Positions 1 to 9,112 of a stretch of DNA of 64,000 nt are shown here, in pieces. This stretch comes from Archilochus colubris (taxonomy: Eukaryota; Chordata; Aves; Apodiformes; Trochilidae). The stretch is from the NCBI GenBank assembly GCA_023079485.1, contig CM041083.1, positions 171,149,980 through 171,213,979 of the forward strand, in the 5' to 3' direction. Every line of letters begins with the position of its first letter. Positions within the stretch are counted from its first letter, which is position 1. The position numbers and the translations under genes were made by a program. A model generated the notes under the pieces. It saw only the letters and a list, made by a program, of their open reading frames with translations, searched no databases and had not been told where the DNA came from.

Positions 1-412
1 GGTTGTAAAATTTTAAAAGTGGACAAATTAAGAGTTAGAAGGGGCTCGGGTAGACTAAAACTCTGGAAATAAGTAACTAGTTAAGAATGAGCTAACCCTT
101 ACAAGAACAATGATCAAAGGAGAATAAGGAGTGTGTTGACCCCATCAGCAAAAGCATTAATCAAAAGGAGAATAGTTAAGCAAACTGATACCATGTACCA
201 AAGATCAAGATAAAATATTGTATCCAGGTGGTGGGCCAGGTGGTAATGACAGCTGAAATGGTAAACCGTGGATTTACAGTTTAAGAGATGACTATCTATT
301 GTTATTTGTAAGATCTATGTGACTGTTTGTCTATTGTTATCTGCATGATCTATGTGACAGTTTGTGACTAAAATTTATGTAACTCTGTACGTGGCCTGTA
401 ATGGAAAAAAAG

Positions 413-419
413 TATAAAA
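413..419 (+). promoter_or_regulatory. TATA box of the proviral promoter (5' LTR)
   Basis: TATAAAA lies in the LTR, and the same motif is kept in the 3' LTR at 5645-5651. Transcription would be expected to start roughly 25-30 bases downstream, near 440-450, marking the start of R. Start site not verified. Confidence 0.75.
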
Positions 420-488
420 GCTGAACCAAAAATGAGAGTCTTCGGAACCCTGACTTTGGACGCTAGTCCTCAGGCTTCCCGGGCCCTG

Positions 489-494
489 AATAAA
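489..494 (+). promoter_or_regulatory. Polyadenylation signal of the LTR (R region)
   Basis: AATAAA sits about 70 bases downstream of the TATA box, followed by a GT-rich stretch (514-533) that fits a downstream polyadenylation element. The truncated 3' LTR has lost this signal, so the provirus cannot end its transcript at its own 3' LTR. Confidence 0.7.
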
Positions 495-549
495 GCACCA
501 CATAAACTGACTCTGTTGGTTTGTGTTTTGGTTACGGGCAGCAGTTTTC

Positions 550-567
550 TGGCGACCCAGATGGGAC
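550..567 (+). other. Retroviral primer binding site, tRNA-Arg-like
   Basis: The 18 bases start with TGG, the complement of the tRNA CCA end, and lie six bases after the proposed LTR end. They read TGGCGACCCAGATGGGAC. From memory this is close to the complement of the 3' end of tRNA-Arg (CCU type), differing at one or two positions near the acceptor end. A tRNA-Arg primer is known for some class I vertebrate ERVs. The assignment to Arg is an inference. Confidence 0.6.
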
Positions 568-677
568 TCTGGAGGCGGCTGGGGCGGTTCACGTGCTGAT
601 CCACTCCAAAAGCCGGCACCAGGTGATTCCTGGAGGAGACATCAACCCGTGCCCGACCCCACGCCTGACGGACGACC

Positions 678-690
678 ATGAGGTAAGCCC
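678..690 (+). promoter_or_regulatory. Candidate splice donor in the proviral leader
   Basis: GAG|GTAAGC is a near-perfect vertebrate 5' splice site, with the cut between 682 and 683. Simple retroviruses use a leader donor here to make spliced env mRNA. No env remains in this copy, so the site is either a relic or used with a host acceptor. Confidence 0.5.
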
Positions 691-774
691 GAAGGTGCTT
701 TATTCCTTATAGAAATAAGTTAGTATTAAGTTAGTATTAAGTTAGTATTAGATCTGGTCTGTTGGAAGCCTAGG

Positions 775-965
775 CGCTGGTCGTAAGACACGGCAAGTAG
801 AAAGCCGTGCGGATCCAGCACTTGCCACTCGCGGCGACGAGTATAGGCAAGTTCGGTATCTGGTTCTGGGGGCTGGTCGTAAGACACGGCAAGTAGAAAG
901 CTGTGCGGATCCAGCACTTGCCACTCGCGGCGACGAGTATAGGCAAGTTCGGTATCTGGTTCTGG
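775..965 (+). repeat. 96-bp tandem duplication in the proviral leader
   Basis: Two adjacent copies (about 775-870 and 871-965) contain the same CTGGTCGTAAGACACGGC start and GGTATCTGGTTCTGG end, with period 96 (TCGTAAG at 781 and again at 877). I see essentially one internal substitution (AAAGCCG versus AAAGCTG). The unit lies between the primer site and gag, where retroviral packaging and dimerisation signals normally are. The units are more GC- and CpG-rich than the flanks. Confidence 0.9.
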
Positions 966-986
966 TAATCGGCCGTATATTGGTTT

Positions 987-1018
987 TGTGTGTGCGTGTG
1001 GGTGTGTGTGTGTGTGTA
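987..1018 (+). repeat. (TG)n microsatellite
   Basis: TG dinucleotide run with a few interruptions, just upstream of the gag remnant. It is probably a post-insertion expansion in the leader. Confidence 0.85.
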
Positions 1019-1037
1019 TAAGAGCGCGCAAATATAA

Positions 1038-1391
1038 GTGTCAGCATGCTGCCTTTTAAGACCTTTAGAGCTCTGTCTTGTAATAGCAAGGATATCCCTG
1101 AGGATTCATCTCGGTTGTCTGTTAAAACATTGGAAAGAGGGTAATTTTGGGCAGGAATTGTGGAGGAAAACCTTGGTTGATTACTGTAATCATGTGTGGC
1201 CTGAATATGAAACAGGGGGTATGCAGTGGCCACGAAATGGTACATTAACTCCTGAAATATTAAGCCCTATGATGAGTTTCTTGCGGGAAACTGAGAAAAA
1301 AAAAAAAAGAGAAAAAAAAAAAAAAAAAAAAAAAAGAAAAAAGGAGAAAAAGAAAAAGAGAAAGAAAAAGCATGTGGATTGTTGGAAGTAG
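1038..1391 (+). pseudogene. gag: gag remnant: matrix domain
   Basis: The frame starting at 1038 holds a matrix-like segment up to about 1290. A PLE motif near the N terminus is followed by a LLKHWK patch, a YCNHVWPEY patch and a WPRNGTL patch. The spacing of the tryptophans and the WP..GT pattern match the gammaretroviral matrix (MA) family, which binds the plasma membrane and drives assembly. The frame opens with GTG, not ATG, and no clear myristoylation start (Met-Gly) is visible, so the true start is lost or altered. From 1293 an A/G-rich run replaces coding sequence and shifts the reading frame. It is non-functional. Assignment to gag is firm; the subtype is inferred. Confidence 0.75.
1293..1371 (+). 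repeat. A/G-rich low-complexity run inside gag
   Basis: Almost pure adenine with scattered G (AAAAAG-type units). It sits between the matrix and proline-rich parts of gag and moves the frame from phase 3 to phase 2. Probably an expansion of a lysine-codon stretch. On the opposite strand it is a polypyrimidine tract. Confidence 0.85.
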
Positions 1392-1579
1392 AATGTGATA
1401 AATGTCCTGGTTGTAAAGAGCGTAAGATATGATTCTCGGAGGAAGAGAAGGATGTGTCTTTGTTGGTCTCCCCGAGCGCGCCGCCGCTCCCACCTCCTGA
1501 GGCTCCCCCGGTAAATACGGCTAGGGTCTCTCTTCCTTCCTCATCCGAGGAGGGGATAGAGCAGGAAGGATTGGGTTAA
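1391..1579 (+). pseudogene. gag: gag remnant: proline-rich (p12-like) spacer
   Basis: In the same frame as the capsid remnant downstream, this stretch encodes a cysteine cluster (CDKCPGC) and then a proline/alanine/serine-rich segment, as found between matrix and capsid in gammaretroviral Gag. It carries in-frame stops TGA at 1430-1432 and TAA at 1577-1579. Identification rests on position and composition only. Confidence 0.45.
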
Positions 1580-1876
1580 TCAGCCGAGAACGCCGCTTGC
1601 GGAGCGGACTCGGAGAGGGAGGCTGGAGAAAGGAGGCGGTTTTTTTCGCAGCCTCAGTTGATGGCTCCGCTGCGAGAGGCAGTGGGAGCGGATGGAGGGA
1701 AGGTGATGAGAAAGGTTCCTTTTTCACCGAATGATTTAATAATATGGAAACAATCGGCGGGGGCGTACAGGGAAAATCCTGAGAAAGTGGCTCGGGTTGT
1801 GAAAATGGTAATAAAAACTCAGAATCCTGATTGGAATGATTTGCAGATGTTGCTGGACACTATAGAAAAGGAGAAA
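1580..1876 (+). pseudogene. gag: gag remnant: N-terminal capsid domain
   Basis: The open frame includes PLREAVG near 1665, then VPFSPNDLIIWK, a YRENPEKVA patch and IKTQNPDWND. This order and these motifs are typical of the gammaretroviral capsid (CA), the protein of the virion core. About 70 residues are retained. The C-terminal half with the major homology region is absent, and the sequence passes directly into a GC-rich block at about 1877. Nucleocapsid Cys-His boxes and a protease (D-S/T-G) were not found, so gag-pro is internally deleted. Confidence 0.75.
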
Positions 1877-2040
1877 GGGCGCCGGCGGCGTCGGGGGCGG
1901 GGGGGGAGCACGGGCCTCTCCCCCGGCCACCCCGCACGGGCGGGCGGCTGTCTGCGCGCCCGCTCGGGCGGAGCTCGTCCCGCTCAGGTCGCCAAGGGTT
2001 GACGTCGGGGCCAGTGGGGCCCGGCGCGGCGGCCAGGGAG
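1877..2040 (+). other. GC-rich block at the gag-pro-pol deletion junction
   Basis: About 160 bases of very high GC and CpG content (for example GGCGCCGGCGGCG), unlike the AT-leaning provirus on both sides. In the capsid frame it would read as Arg/Gly-rich sequence ending in a TGA near 2000. It stands where the capsid C terminus, nucleocapsid and protease should be. It could be a degraded basic nucleocapsid segment, captured host CpG-island DNA, or filler from the deletion event. The sequence alone does not decide. Confidence 0.6.
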
Positions 2041-2059
2041 GTCCCTGAAGGAGAGGTGA

Positions 2060-3479
2060 CGCTGGATTGGGGAAAGGCTTCGGGGGCTTTGGGAAACAGG
2101 GACCCCAGGTAAATCAAAAGCGGCAGTACCAGTAGTAGTGGAATTAAAAGAAGGGGCCCAGCCGGTGAGGGTAAAGCAGTACCCCATCAGTCTGGAAGCT
2201 AGGAAGGGAATAGCCCCCATGATAACTCAATTCTTAAGTTTAGGAATTTTGCAGGAGTGTGAATCTGAGTTCAACACTCCTATCTACCCGGTTAAAAAGC
2301 CTAATGGTAATTACAGGTTAGTGCAGGACTTAAGGGCAATTAATTCTATCACCAAAGATATACATCCTGTAGTGGCAAATCCGTACACATTGTTAACATC
2401 TGTTTTTGAGAAATTTCAATGGTTTACAGTAATTGATTTAAAAGATGCCTTCTTCTGCATACCCCTGGCACCTGAAAGCAGGAATATTTTTGCATTCGAG
2501 TGGGAGAACCCCGACACAGGACGAAAGCACCAACTCACATGGACCAGGCTTCCCCAAGGATTTAAATCCTCGCCCATCATATTTGGTAACCAGCTGGCCA
2601 AGGAACTTGAGGAATGGAAGATTACCCAGGTAAAAGATTCGCCTTTCTCTTATGTGGTGTTGCAGTATGTGGATGATATTTTCCTGGGTACCACAGAACA
2701 AGGTCTCTGCCTCAAATTAACCATTGCATTACTAAATATGCTGGGACGGGCTGGATACCGGGTATCCAGAGAAAAGGCACAGCTGGTCAAACAAAAGGTC
2801 ATCTATTTAGGATGTGAAATTTCGCAGGGAGTTCGTCGATTGGGAGTAAATCGCATACAAGTCATATGTGCAATTCCAGTACCCCGTAATAATCAGGAAC
2901 TAAGATCTTTTCTAGGAATGATCGGCTGGTGTCGACTGTGGATCCCCGACTTTGGGCTGACAGCCAAACCACTGTATGAGGTTGTGAAGGAACCGAGATT
3001 TAAGTGGGGACTCACGGAAGATAAAGCATTTCGGGAGTTAAAACAGGCCCTCAAGGAAGCACCTGCCCTGGGCCTACCGGATCTAACCAAGGACTTTCAA
3101 TTGTATGTACATGAAAGGCAAAAGTTAGCCTTGGGGGTGCTCACTCAGAAACTGGGGTCTTGGAAAAGACCGGTTGGGTACTTTTCTAAACAATTGGACT
3201 CAGTAAGTGGGGGATGGCCAGGATGCCTAAGAGCAGTGGCAGCCACAGTAATCCTGATCCAAGAAGCACGTAAGCTAACATTGGGCAAGCACATGACAGT
3301 TTATGTGCCTCATATGGTCATCACAGTATTGGAACAAAAGGGGGGCCATTGGCTCTCATCGAGCAGGATGCTCCAATACCAGGCCCAATTGAGGGAACAG
3401 GATGATGTGGAGCTGAAAATAACAAATCACCTTAACCCAGCAGAATTCCTCAGGTCCACCCAGGAAGAAGGAGAGCTGG

Positions 3480-3481
<2 letters not shown>
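2060..3481 (+). pseudogene. pol: pol remnant: reverse transcriptase
   Basis: One frame is open from 2060, after a TGA at 2057-2059, to the T run at 3482. It encodes about 470 residues of reverse transcriptase: fingers/palm with TPIYPVKKPNG, the catalytic VIDLKDAFF (2435-2461), LPQGFKSSP, and the YVDD box at 2666-2677, followed by thumb and connection. All three catalytic aspartates are present. YVDD with LPQG, and the overall order, place it with gammaretrovirus-like class I elements. The enzyme copies viral RNA into DNA in the cytoplasm. There is no ATG at the start; in the intact element it would be part of a Gag-Pol fusion. The segment is remarkably open for a pseudogene and is cut off by the homopolymer insertion downstream. 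Confidence 0.92.

Positions 3482-3535
<54 letters not shown>
3482..3535 (+). repeat. 54-base poly(T) run interrupting pol
   Basis: Fifty-four uninterrupted T follow the codon GAA and are followed by CAG. Pol homology resumes at about 3541 in another frame, so the run plus a few bases is extra sequence, and a TAG at 3551-3553 closes the original frame. It could be a homopolymer expansion, the poly(A) of a retroposed sequence in reverse orientation, or an assembly artefact. Confidence 0.9.
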
Positions 3536-4097
3536 CAGTTCATGACTGTGTAGAAGTAATCGAACAAGTGTATGCCAGCCGGAAGGACCTGAAGGATGAG
3601 CCACTGCCGGACCCTGATTGGGAATTGTTCACGGACGGATCCAGCTTTGTGGAAAAAGGTACCAGGTATGCTGGGTATGCAGTGGTTACCTTACAGCAGA
3701 TAGTGGAAGCAAAAGCATTGCCCCGGGCACGTCAGCGCAGAAAGCAGAAATTTGGGCCCTGATAAGAGCCCTGGTATTGACTCAAGGGAAGAAAGTTAAC
3801 ATATGGACTGATTTCAAATATGCATTTGGAGTAGTACGTGTGCATGGGGCTCTGTGGAAGGAGCGGGGACTTCTTAATTCGCAGGGGTCGTCAATCAAAC
3901 ACAGGGAAGAGATAATCATGTTACTGGAAGCAATTTACAAACCATCGGCAGTTGCAGTGATGCACGTCAAAGGACATCGGAACAATCCAGGAAAAGAGTT
4001 CCAGGGAAATCGACAAGCGGACCAAGTGGCAAAGCAGGTTGCCAGAGAGGTATGGACTCAATTAGCTTTGCTACCGGCTCGGAGTAACCCTGCTGCA
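3536..4097 (+). pseudogene. pol: pol remnant: RNase H domain, frameshifted
   Basis: RNase H, which removes the RNA strand during reverse transcription, is split over two frames. The first frame (from 3541) holds LFTDGSS with the first catalytic Asp at 3634-3636. Near 3715-3725, at a CCCCGGG stretch, homology moves to the frame that runs to 4703. That frame has AQKAE with the catalytic Glu (3747-3749), the third Asp (3810-3812; the usual neighbouring Ser is Phe here), VKGH and GNRQAD. All expected acidic residues are retained. The break looks like the loss of one base. A short linker leads to integrase. Confidence 0.88.
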
Positions 4098-5159
4098 CAC
4101 ATGGAAGACAAACTACATTATTCGCCAGAGGACGAGAAGCTGGCTCGGATGTTGCAGGCACGAAAGAACATTAAGGGCTGGTATGTGACCCCAACAGGAC
4201 AGGTGATCCTGCCGGTGAGAATCATGAAAACAGTACTGGAAACAGAACACAATAAGTGTCACTGGGGTGCGGAGGCAATGGTAAAATTTTTGAAAAATGA
4301 AATATTCTCAAACCAGATGTTAACATTGGCAAAAAGAGTAAATGCAATGTGTCCAGTGTGTATCAAAAACAATCCAGTGGTAAGAAGGCAGGTACAAATG
4401 GGTAAGTTGCAGGTAGGTCCCCAACTAGGAGATTATTGGCAAATAGACTTTTCTGAGTTACCAAAAGCCCAAGCATACAAACATCTGTTGGTGTATGTGT
4501 GCACATTCACGGGATGGCCAGAAGCTTTCCCTTGCAGGACCAATCAGGCAAAGGAAGTGGTAAAAACACTCTTGAAAGAAATCATCCCTAGATTTGGGGT
4601 GCCGTTGGGGCTATCATCTGATAGGGGTCCTCATTTCACTGCAGGGATTGTGCAGGAGATTTCTGTAATACTAGGGATAACTTGGAATCTGCACACGCCC
4701 TAGAGACCCCAATCAAGTGGTAAGGTAGAGCGGATGAATCAAACATTGAAAAATCAAATTAAGAAAATTTGTCAAGAAGCAAAAATCCAGTGGCCGCAGG
4801 CGTTGCCTTTAGCTCTGTTGAGAGTTAGGATTAAACCAAGGGAAAGGATAGGGGTAAGTCCGTACGAAATTTTGTACGGCAAACCATACCATGCTGTTAC
4901 TTACCAAGGGGACCCTCATCTGGTAGGGGATCAGATGATATTAAATTGTGTATTGTCTCTGAATAAGACCCTTACAGCACTCAGAGGAGCGTTGCAGTGG
5001 AACCGACCGTTACCCCTGGAAAATCCGGTCCACGACATCCTTCCAGGAGACCAAGTCTACATCAGGAACTGGTCAGTGGAACCACTGAAGGCTATAACCC
5101 GGAAGGAGGTAATATCTCCAGAAGAAGGGACGCCTCCACCTGCTTATCAAGAGGCTTAA
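4098..5159 (+). pseudogene. pol: pol remnant: integrase with one in-frame stop
   Basis: Integrase inserts viral DNA into the host genome. An HHCC zinc-binding domain is visible, with His at 4248-4250 and 4260-4262 and the CPVC pair at 4350-4361. The catalytic core has Asp at 4446-4448 (QIDF), Asp at 4620-4622 (SDRG) and Glu at 4728-4730 (KVERMN). The last two are separated by 35 codons, the classic DD35E spacing. Within that spacer a TAG at 4701-4703 is the only stop. The same frame continues to TAA at 5157-5159. The C-terminal domain begins (LPGDQVYIRNW) but is cut short and replaced by an acidic/proline tail ending PPPAYQEA. No env frame follows: only 40 bases separate the stop from the polypurine tract. 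Confidence 0.92.
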
Positions 5160-5162
5160 AGG

Positions 5163-5201
5163 TTGAGCATCCTTGCGAAGGAATAATCGAAGGATGCTCA
5201 A
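5163..5201 (+). repeat. 12-bp perfect inverted repeat just upstream of the polypurine tract
   Basis: Bases 5163-5174 (TTGAGCATCCTT) and 5190-5201 (AAGGATGCTCAA) are perfect reverse complements separated by 15 bases. In RNA this would form a stable hairpin between the pol stop and the polypurine tract. Some simple retroviruses carry RNA export or stability elements in this position; a role here is speculative. Confidence 0.85.
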
Positions 5202-5211
5202 AAGGGGGGAA
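5200..5211 (+). other. Polypurine tract (plus-strand primer)
   Basis: AAAAGGGGGGAA directly precedes the LTR start TGTTGCAG at 5213. It marks the plus-strand priming site of reverse transcription and confirms the 3' LTR boundary. Confidence 0.88.
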
Positions 5212-5212
5212 T

Positions 5213-5700
5213 TGTTGCAGTTTATAGTAGAAATAAAATAATATTGGTTGTAAAATTTTAAAAGTGGACAAATTAAGAGTTAGAAGGGGCTCGGGTAGAC
5301 TAAAACTCTGGAAATAAGTAACTAGTTAAGAATGAGCTCACCCTTACAAGAACAATGATCAAGGAGAATAAGGAGTGTGTCGACCTCATCAGCAAAAACA
5401 TTAATCAAAAGGAGAATAGTTAAGCAAGCTGATGCCATATACCAAAGATCAAGATAAAATATTGTATCCAGGTGGTGGGCCAGGTGGTAATGACAGCTGA
5501 AATGGTAAACCGTGGATTTACAGTTTAAGATATGACTATCTATTGTTATTTGTAAGATCTATGTGACTGTTTGTCTATTGTTCTATGTGACAGTTTGTGA
5601 CTAAAATTTATGTAACTCTATACGTGGCCTGTAATGGAAAAAAGTATAAAAGCTGAACCAAAAATGAGAGTCTTCGGAACCCTGACTTTGGACGCTAGTC
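5213..5700 (+). repeat. 3' LTR, truncated within R
   Basis: Starts TGTTGCAG, is collinear with 1-467 from base 5246, and keeps the TATA box at 5645-5651. Identity stops after GACGCTAGTC at 5700. The 5' LTR continues from there for about 75 more bases, including AATAAA and U5; here unrelated sequence follows. Relative to the 5' LTR it has an 11-bp deletion near 5582. The loss of R/U5 happened after integration or through a deletion that removed the right host junction, so no target-site duplication can be read. Confidence 0.93.
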
Positions 5701-8700
5701 AATACTTTCCTGAGGGATGAGTTTTCTGGGGATCCTTGCATCTGTGACTGCTTCTGCTAGTATCTAAAAATGGACTTCAATTACAAGATCAAAACTGGTT
5801 TCAGGAAATAACTTGAATACAGACCTGATCAGAGCTATTTCTGTTTCACTTACTTCTGGCAGGGAAGAATAAGCTTGCCATAGCTGATGGGTTTTGCATA
5901 TTGCAGCAGACAGACAGTAGTAGGATTCCTGGGTCTGGATGGGCTTTGTGAATGCCCCCTTCACCCCATGCTCACAAAGGGGCATTTCAATTCATTACAC
6001 TTTGCTTATCCAGAAGGAAAATCTTTTTAAAAAGAAGGTTTTTAGAAGACATGCTTTATCCTAATCAGATGCCTCTGTGATCTCTGCAGCAGAGAGGCCA
6101 GGGACTGCTAGCAAGCTTTATTGAGTATGACTTAAATGCATTAGATTAGAAAGCACTCAATTTAGCTGGTTGTTTTTCCTGATTTGCTTGGCTACTCCAA
6201 CCATGTACCCCTCCTCATTCCTTTATTGTGATGGAGATGCCACGAGGCTGGCATGCAGAAAAGGCAACATGTCAGTGTGTTCAGGGCCCTGAATCTATGG
6301 TTCCATAGCACAGTGATGAACAGAATTCCAGGACTTCCTAATTAACCTGTTTAATTTATCTTCCCACCATATGATAAATAGGAAGTTAAATACAAGAGAG
6401 GAGTAATTCAAGGCCTCATTTCCAGAAGGTCATCCTTACAATTTGCACAGACTTTTTCGACCTGGGATTGAAAAGCAAGCTCAGATAAAACTGATGCCAC
6501 ATCCAGCTGTTTGACTGTGCCACGGAAGTGCTTTGCAAGTGCAAACACGGAGCTGCAATTTTTATAGGTGAAAAAGGTGATCAGGCAAAAGGGAGGGCCA
6601 GGCCTTGTCCCATTTGAAATGTTTCCTCTGAATAATTTTGCTCTGAGCTCCCTTCCACTGCAACTTGAGGTGAGTATGTAGGGTGAGTGCACCCACAGAG
6701 ATGTTGCTCCAGCACAGTGGGACTTGATGTAGCTGTGGCTCAGAAGTGCAGAATAGTAGAGGGTTGTGCTATGTTAGTGGGACCTGCCTTTTCCTTCTAA
6801 ACCTCTTTACTAGGTCTGAGCAGGACAGAATTGCTCCAACATGGACCTACACTGACTTCTCTGAATAAGTATTAGAAGAGTGTGGTATGGCTGAAGTCCC
6901 TTGTGGTTGTCTGTACCTTGCTAAGTTCTCCATTAAAAGGAATACATTGTGTTGGAAAAGCTAAAACCATATTAGTTCTGGCCCTACAAGAGGCAGTTTG
7001 CAGGGTGTGTGAGGGAGCAGGGGATTTAGAGGAAGGAGATGATGACAAGCCCCTTTCTCAGGGCTTGCACCCTCCTGGGGTGTCAACCATCAGTCCAATC
7101 CCTAACCTCATCCACTCCCTCCTTTGAGACCCCCAAGCCTCCTACCTCTATGCTGCTCCACCTCTTTTCTGGAGAGAAACACAAAGTTTTTGTCACAGAA
7201 AGGAGGCAAAGGAAAGGAGAGAGCTGTGGGCCACCCCAGGAATTGCTCCCAGCCTGTCAGAGAAGCAGACAGCATCCTCTTGCTCTGAGAGAGGTAGGGT
7301 GAAGACAGAGATCAAAAGGCAGCTCCCTGGTATTTTTTTTTACAGTGGTTTAATAAAAGATATCCCCAGCCACAGAGTCTCCAGGAAAGGGATTTTAAAC
7401 AAATGCGAGACAGTCTGAAGACCTGCCCATCTTACTTTAGGGCTTGACATGCCCTGGCAGTGAGCCAGGCTCCTTGACAACTGCTTCTTGGTCTGCAGAA
7501 ATGACTTAACCAGCTGCTGTGCCCAGCCTTGGGGAAATGAGCCCTGGGTCTTGAGCTGCAACATCACTGCAGCCTTGTCCATAGCTCAAGCATCACTCTG
7601 GGATGTCCTTGTTATCCATCTTCAAGCATGGCTTCTCTGTCTGCCTGGCCTCCAGCTCTCCTGCTGCTAAGCTAACCAGTATGTGGACCCAACAAGCATC
7701 CCAGGAGAAATTATGGTTGGATATGTCCGGGTCACTTGGGGATATAGGACCCCTCTTGCTTCCTCAGCAGAGTGACTTCACCATCCCAGATCTGTGTTTG
7801 AAGAGCCTGAGGTGTCACTAACACAGGCAGTGACAGTGGTAACGAAGAGCTTGTGCAAATATCCATATCAGAGTTAAATAGAAAGTGAAGAGGCAAGGAT
7901 CATCCCTGGTTGATTGTTTTTCTGAATCACCTATTTTCAATGTAATTTCAAATTATTCTATATGCACACATATATATAATAATATACATAGAAGTCATAT
8001 ATGCACATGCATGTGTGCACACACTCTTTCTCTCTCTCATACACATATATAAAGAATTAATTGAAATTAATTTCTAGATACTCTAAAGGTGTCCAGGAAT
8101 GAACAAACAATGTTCTCTTACAAGACAGGTTTTGTGGCTGTTTACAAAGGACATTAATATGCTTGGGGATGCAGCAATAAGGTTGGTGATGAGCAATCTT
8201 GAAAACACAGTCCCAGTAACACTTATGCACCACTCTGATGCTTCAGAGTGAGCTAAAAACACAAATAGATCCCATGAGCTGAACAACTTATTAGCACTAC
8301 CTGCCTCTTTCAGATGGATTACAAATGGAGAAGTGCAGGCATTAAGAGCAACTGGATTTGGTTTTTCACTGAAGAAATCAACAGCTTGGGACCAAAGTGG
8401 AAAACTTGGGGTTTTCAAATGATAAGGAATAATTAGGTTTACCCTTGAGGAAGAGGTAATTTGCTTTGTGGCTGCTGTGAAGGTCTCTGCATCCTACACA
8501 GGGGACCTGTGGAGCACCCCACAAGTGCTTATTTCCTTGACTTCAAATGAAGCCACAGGAACTGGCTCAGGAATACACATCTAAAACTATAAACATAAAC
8601 TTAAATGATAAAATAAAACACCATTTAAAACTATAAAGCCAAGTGAGAGATTCCTTGTCCTACAAGATTTGCTGCTGTGAAGTCCAGTTTTCTGCTTAAA

Positions 8701-8985
8701 GAAAAGCTGACAGCAAAAAATGAAAAAGGTTCCACACTCCTTTCATTTCTATTCTCTATGAGAAGAGATGGCTTTAGCACAGACACATTTTTCCATCCTC
8801 AAAATGTTTATGAACCATTCTGCTAATAACCCATTGAGCACTAAATGCATGCTTAAGTACTCTGCGGAATTAGGACTTAAAGTAAACAAGTTCAGTCTAC
8901 AGAAAATTTAGTAGATTAAATGAAAGAAAAAAAAGAAAAATGACTAATCTGTTTTTATGTTGCTTGCGACAAGGACTAAAATAGA
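5701..8985. other. Non-coding DNA right of the provirus
   Basis: No open frame of recognisable protein and no recognised repeat apart from the microsatellite at 7967-8052. Composition is ordinary and AT-leaning. Confidence 0.6.
7967..8052. repeat. AT/CA microsatellite
   Basis: Alternating TA, CA and GCAC dinucleotides with a short CT run (TCTCTCTCTC). Confidence 0.75.
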
Positions 8986-9112
8986 TTATAGAATCACAGT
9001 ATGGTTTGGGGTGGAAGGGACCTTAAAGATTGTCTGGTTCCAACCCACCTGGATGGGCAGGGACACCTCCCACTCGACCAGGTTGTCCAAAACTCCATCC
9101 AGCCTGTCATGA
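8986..9112 (-). mobile_element. CR1 LINE 3' fragment
   Basis: Reads TAGAATCACAG, TGGAAGGGACCTTAAAG, then GGGCAGGGACACCTCCCAC and ACCAGGTTG. This is the reverse complement of the CR1 3' end, truncated after about 125 bases. CR1 is the dominant avian non-LTR retrotransposon and is usually 5'-truncated like this. Confidence 0.9.

Larger units (their letters stand above)
1..543 (+). repeat. 5' LTR of a class I endogenous retrovirus (left edge cut by window)
   Basis: Bases 1 to about 470 recur almost exactly from 5246 onward, which identifies a pair of long terminal repeats in direct orientation. Comparison with the 3' copy, which starts with TGTTGCAG at 5213, shows that the first 33 bases of this LTR lie outside the window. 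A TATA box (413-419) and an AATAAA signal (489-494) order it as U3, R and U5. The proposed end, GCAGCA at 538-543, mirrors the TGTTGC start, as LTR inverted ends do. It would have driven transcription of the provirus. Compared with the 3' LTR I count about nine substitutions and three small indels, one of them 11 bp. The exact 3' end could be a few bases different. Confidence 0.9.

Noticed and set aside
5100..5159. PPPAY at the pol C terminus as a functional late domain
   Set aside because: Late domains act in Gag. Here the motif sits in a truncated integrase tail and is probably coincidental.
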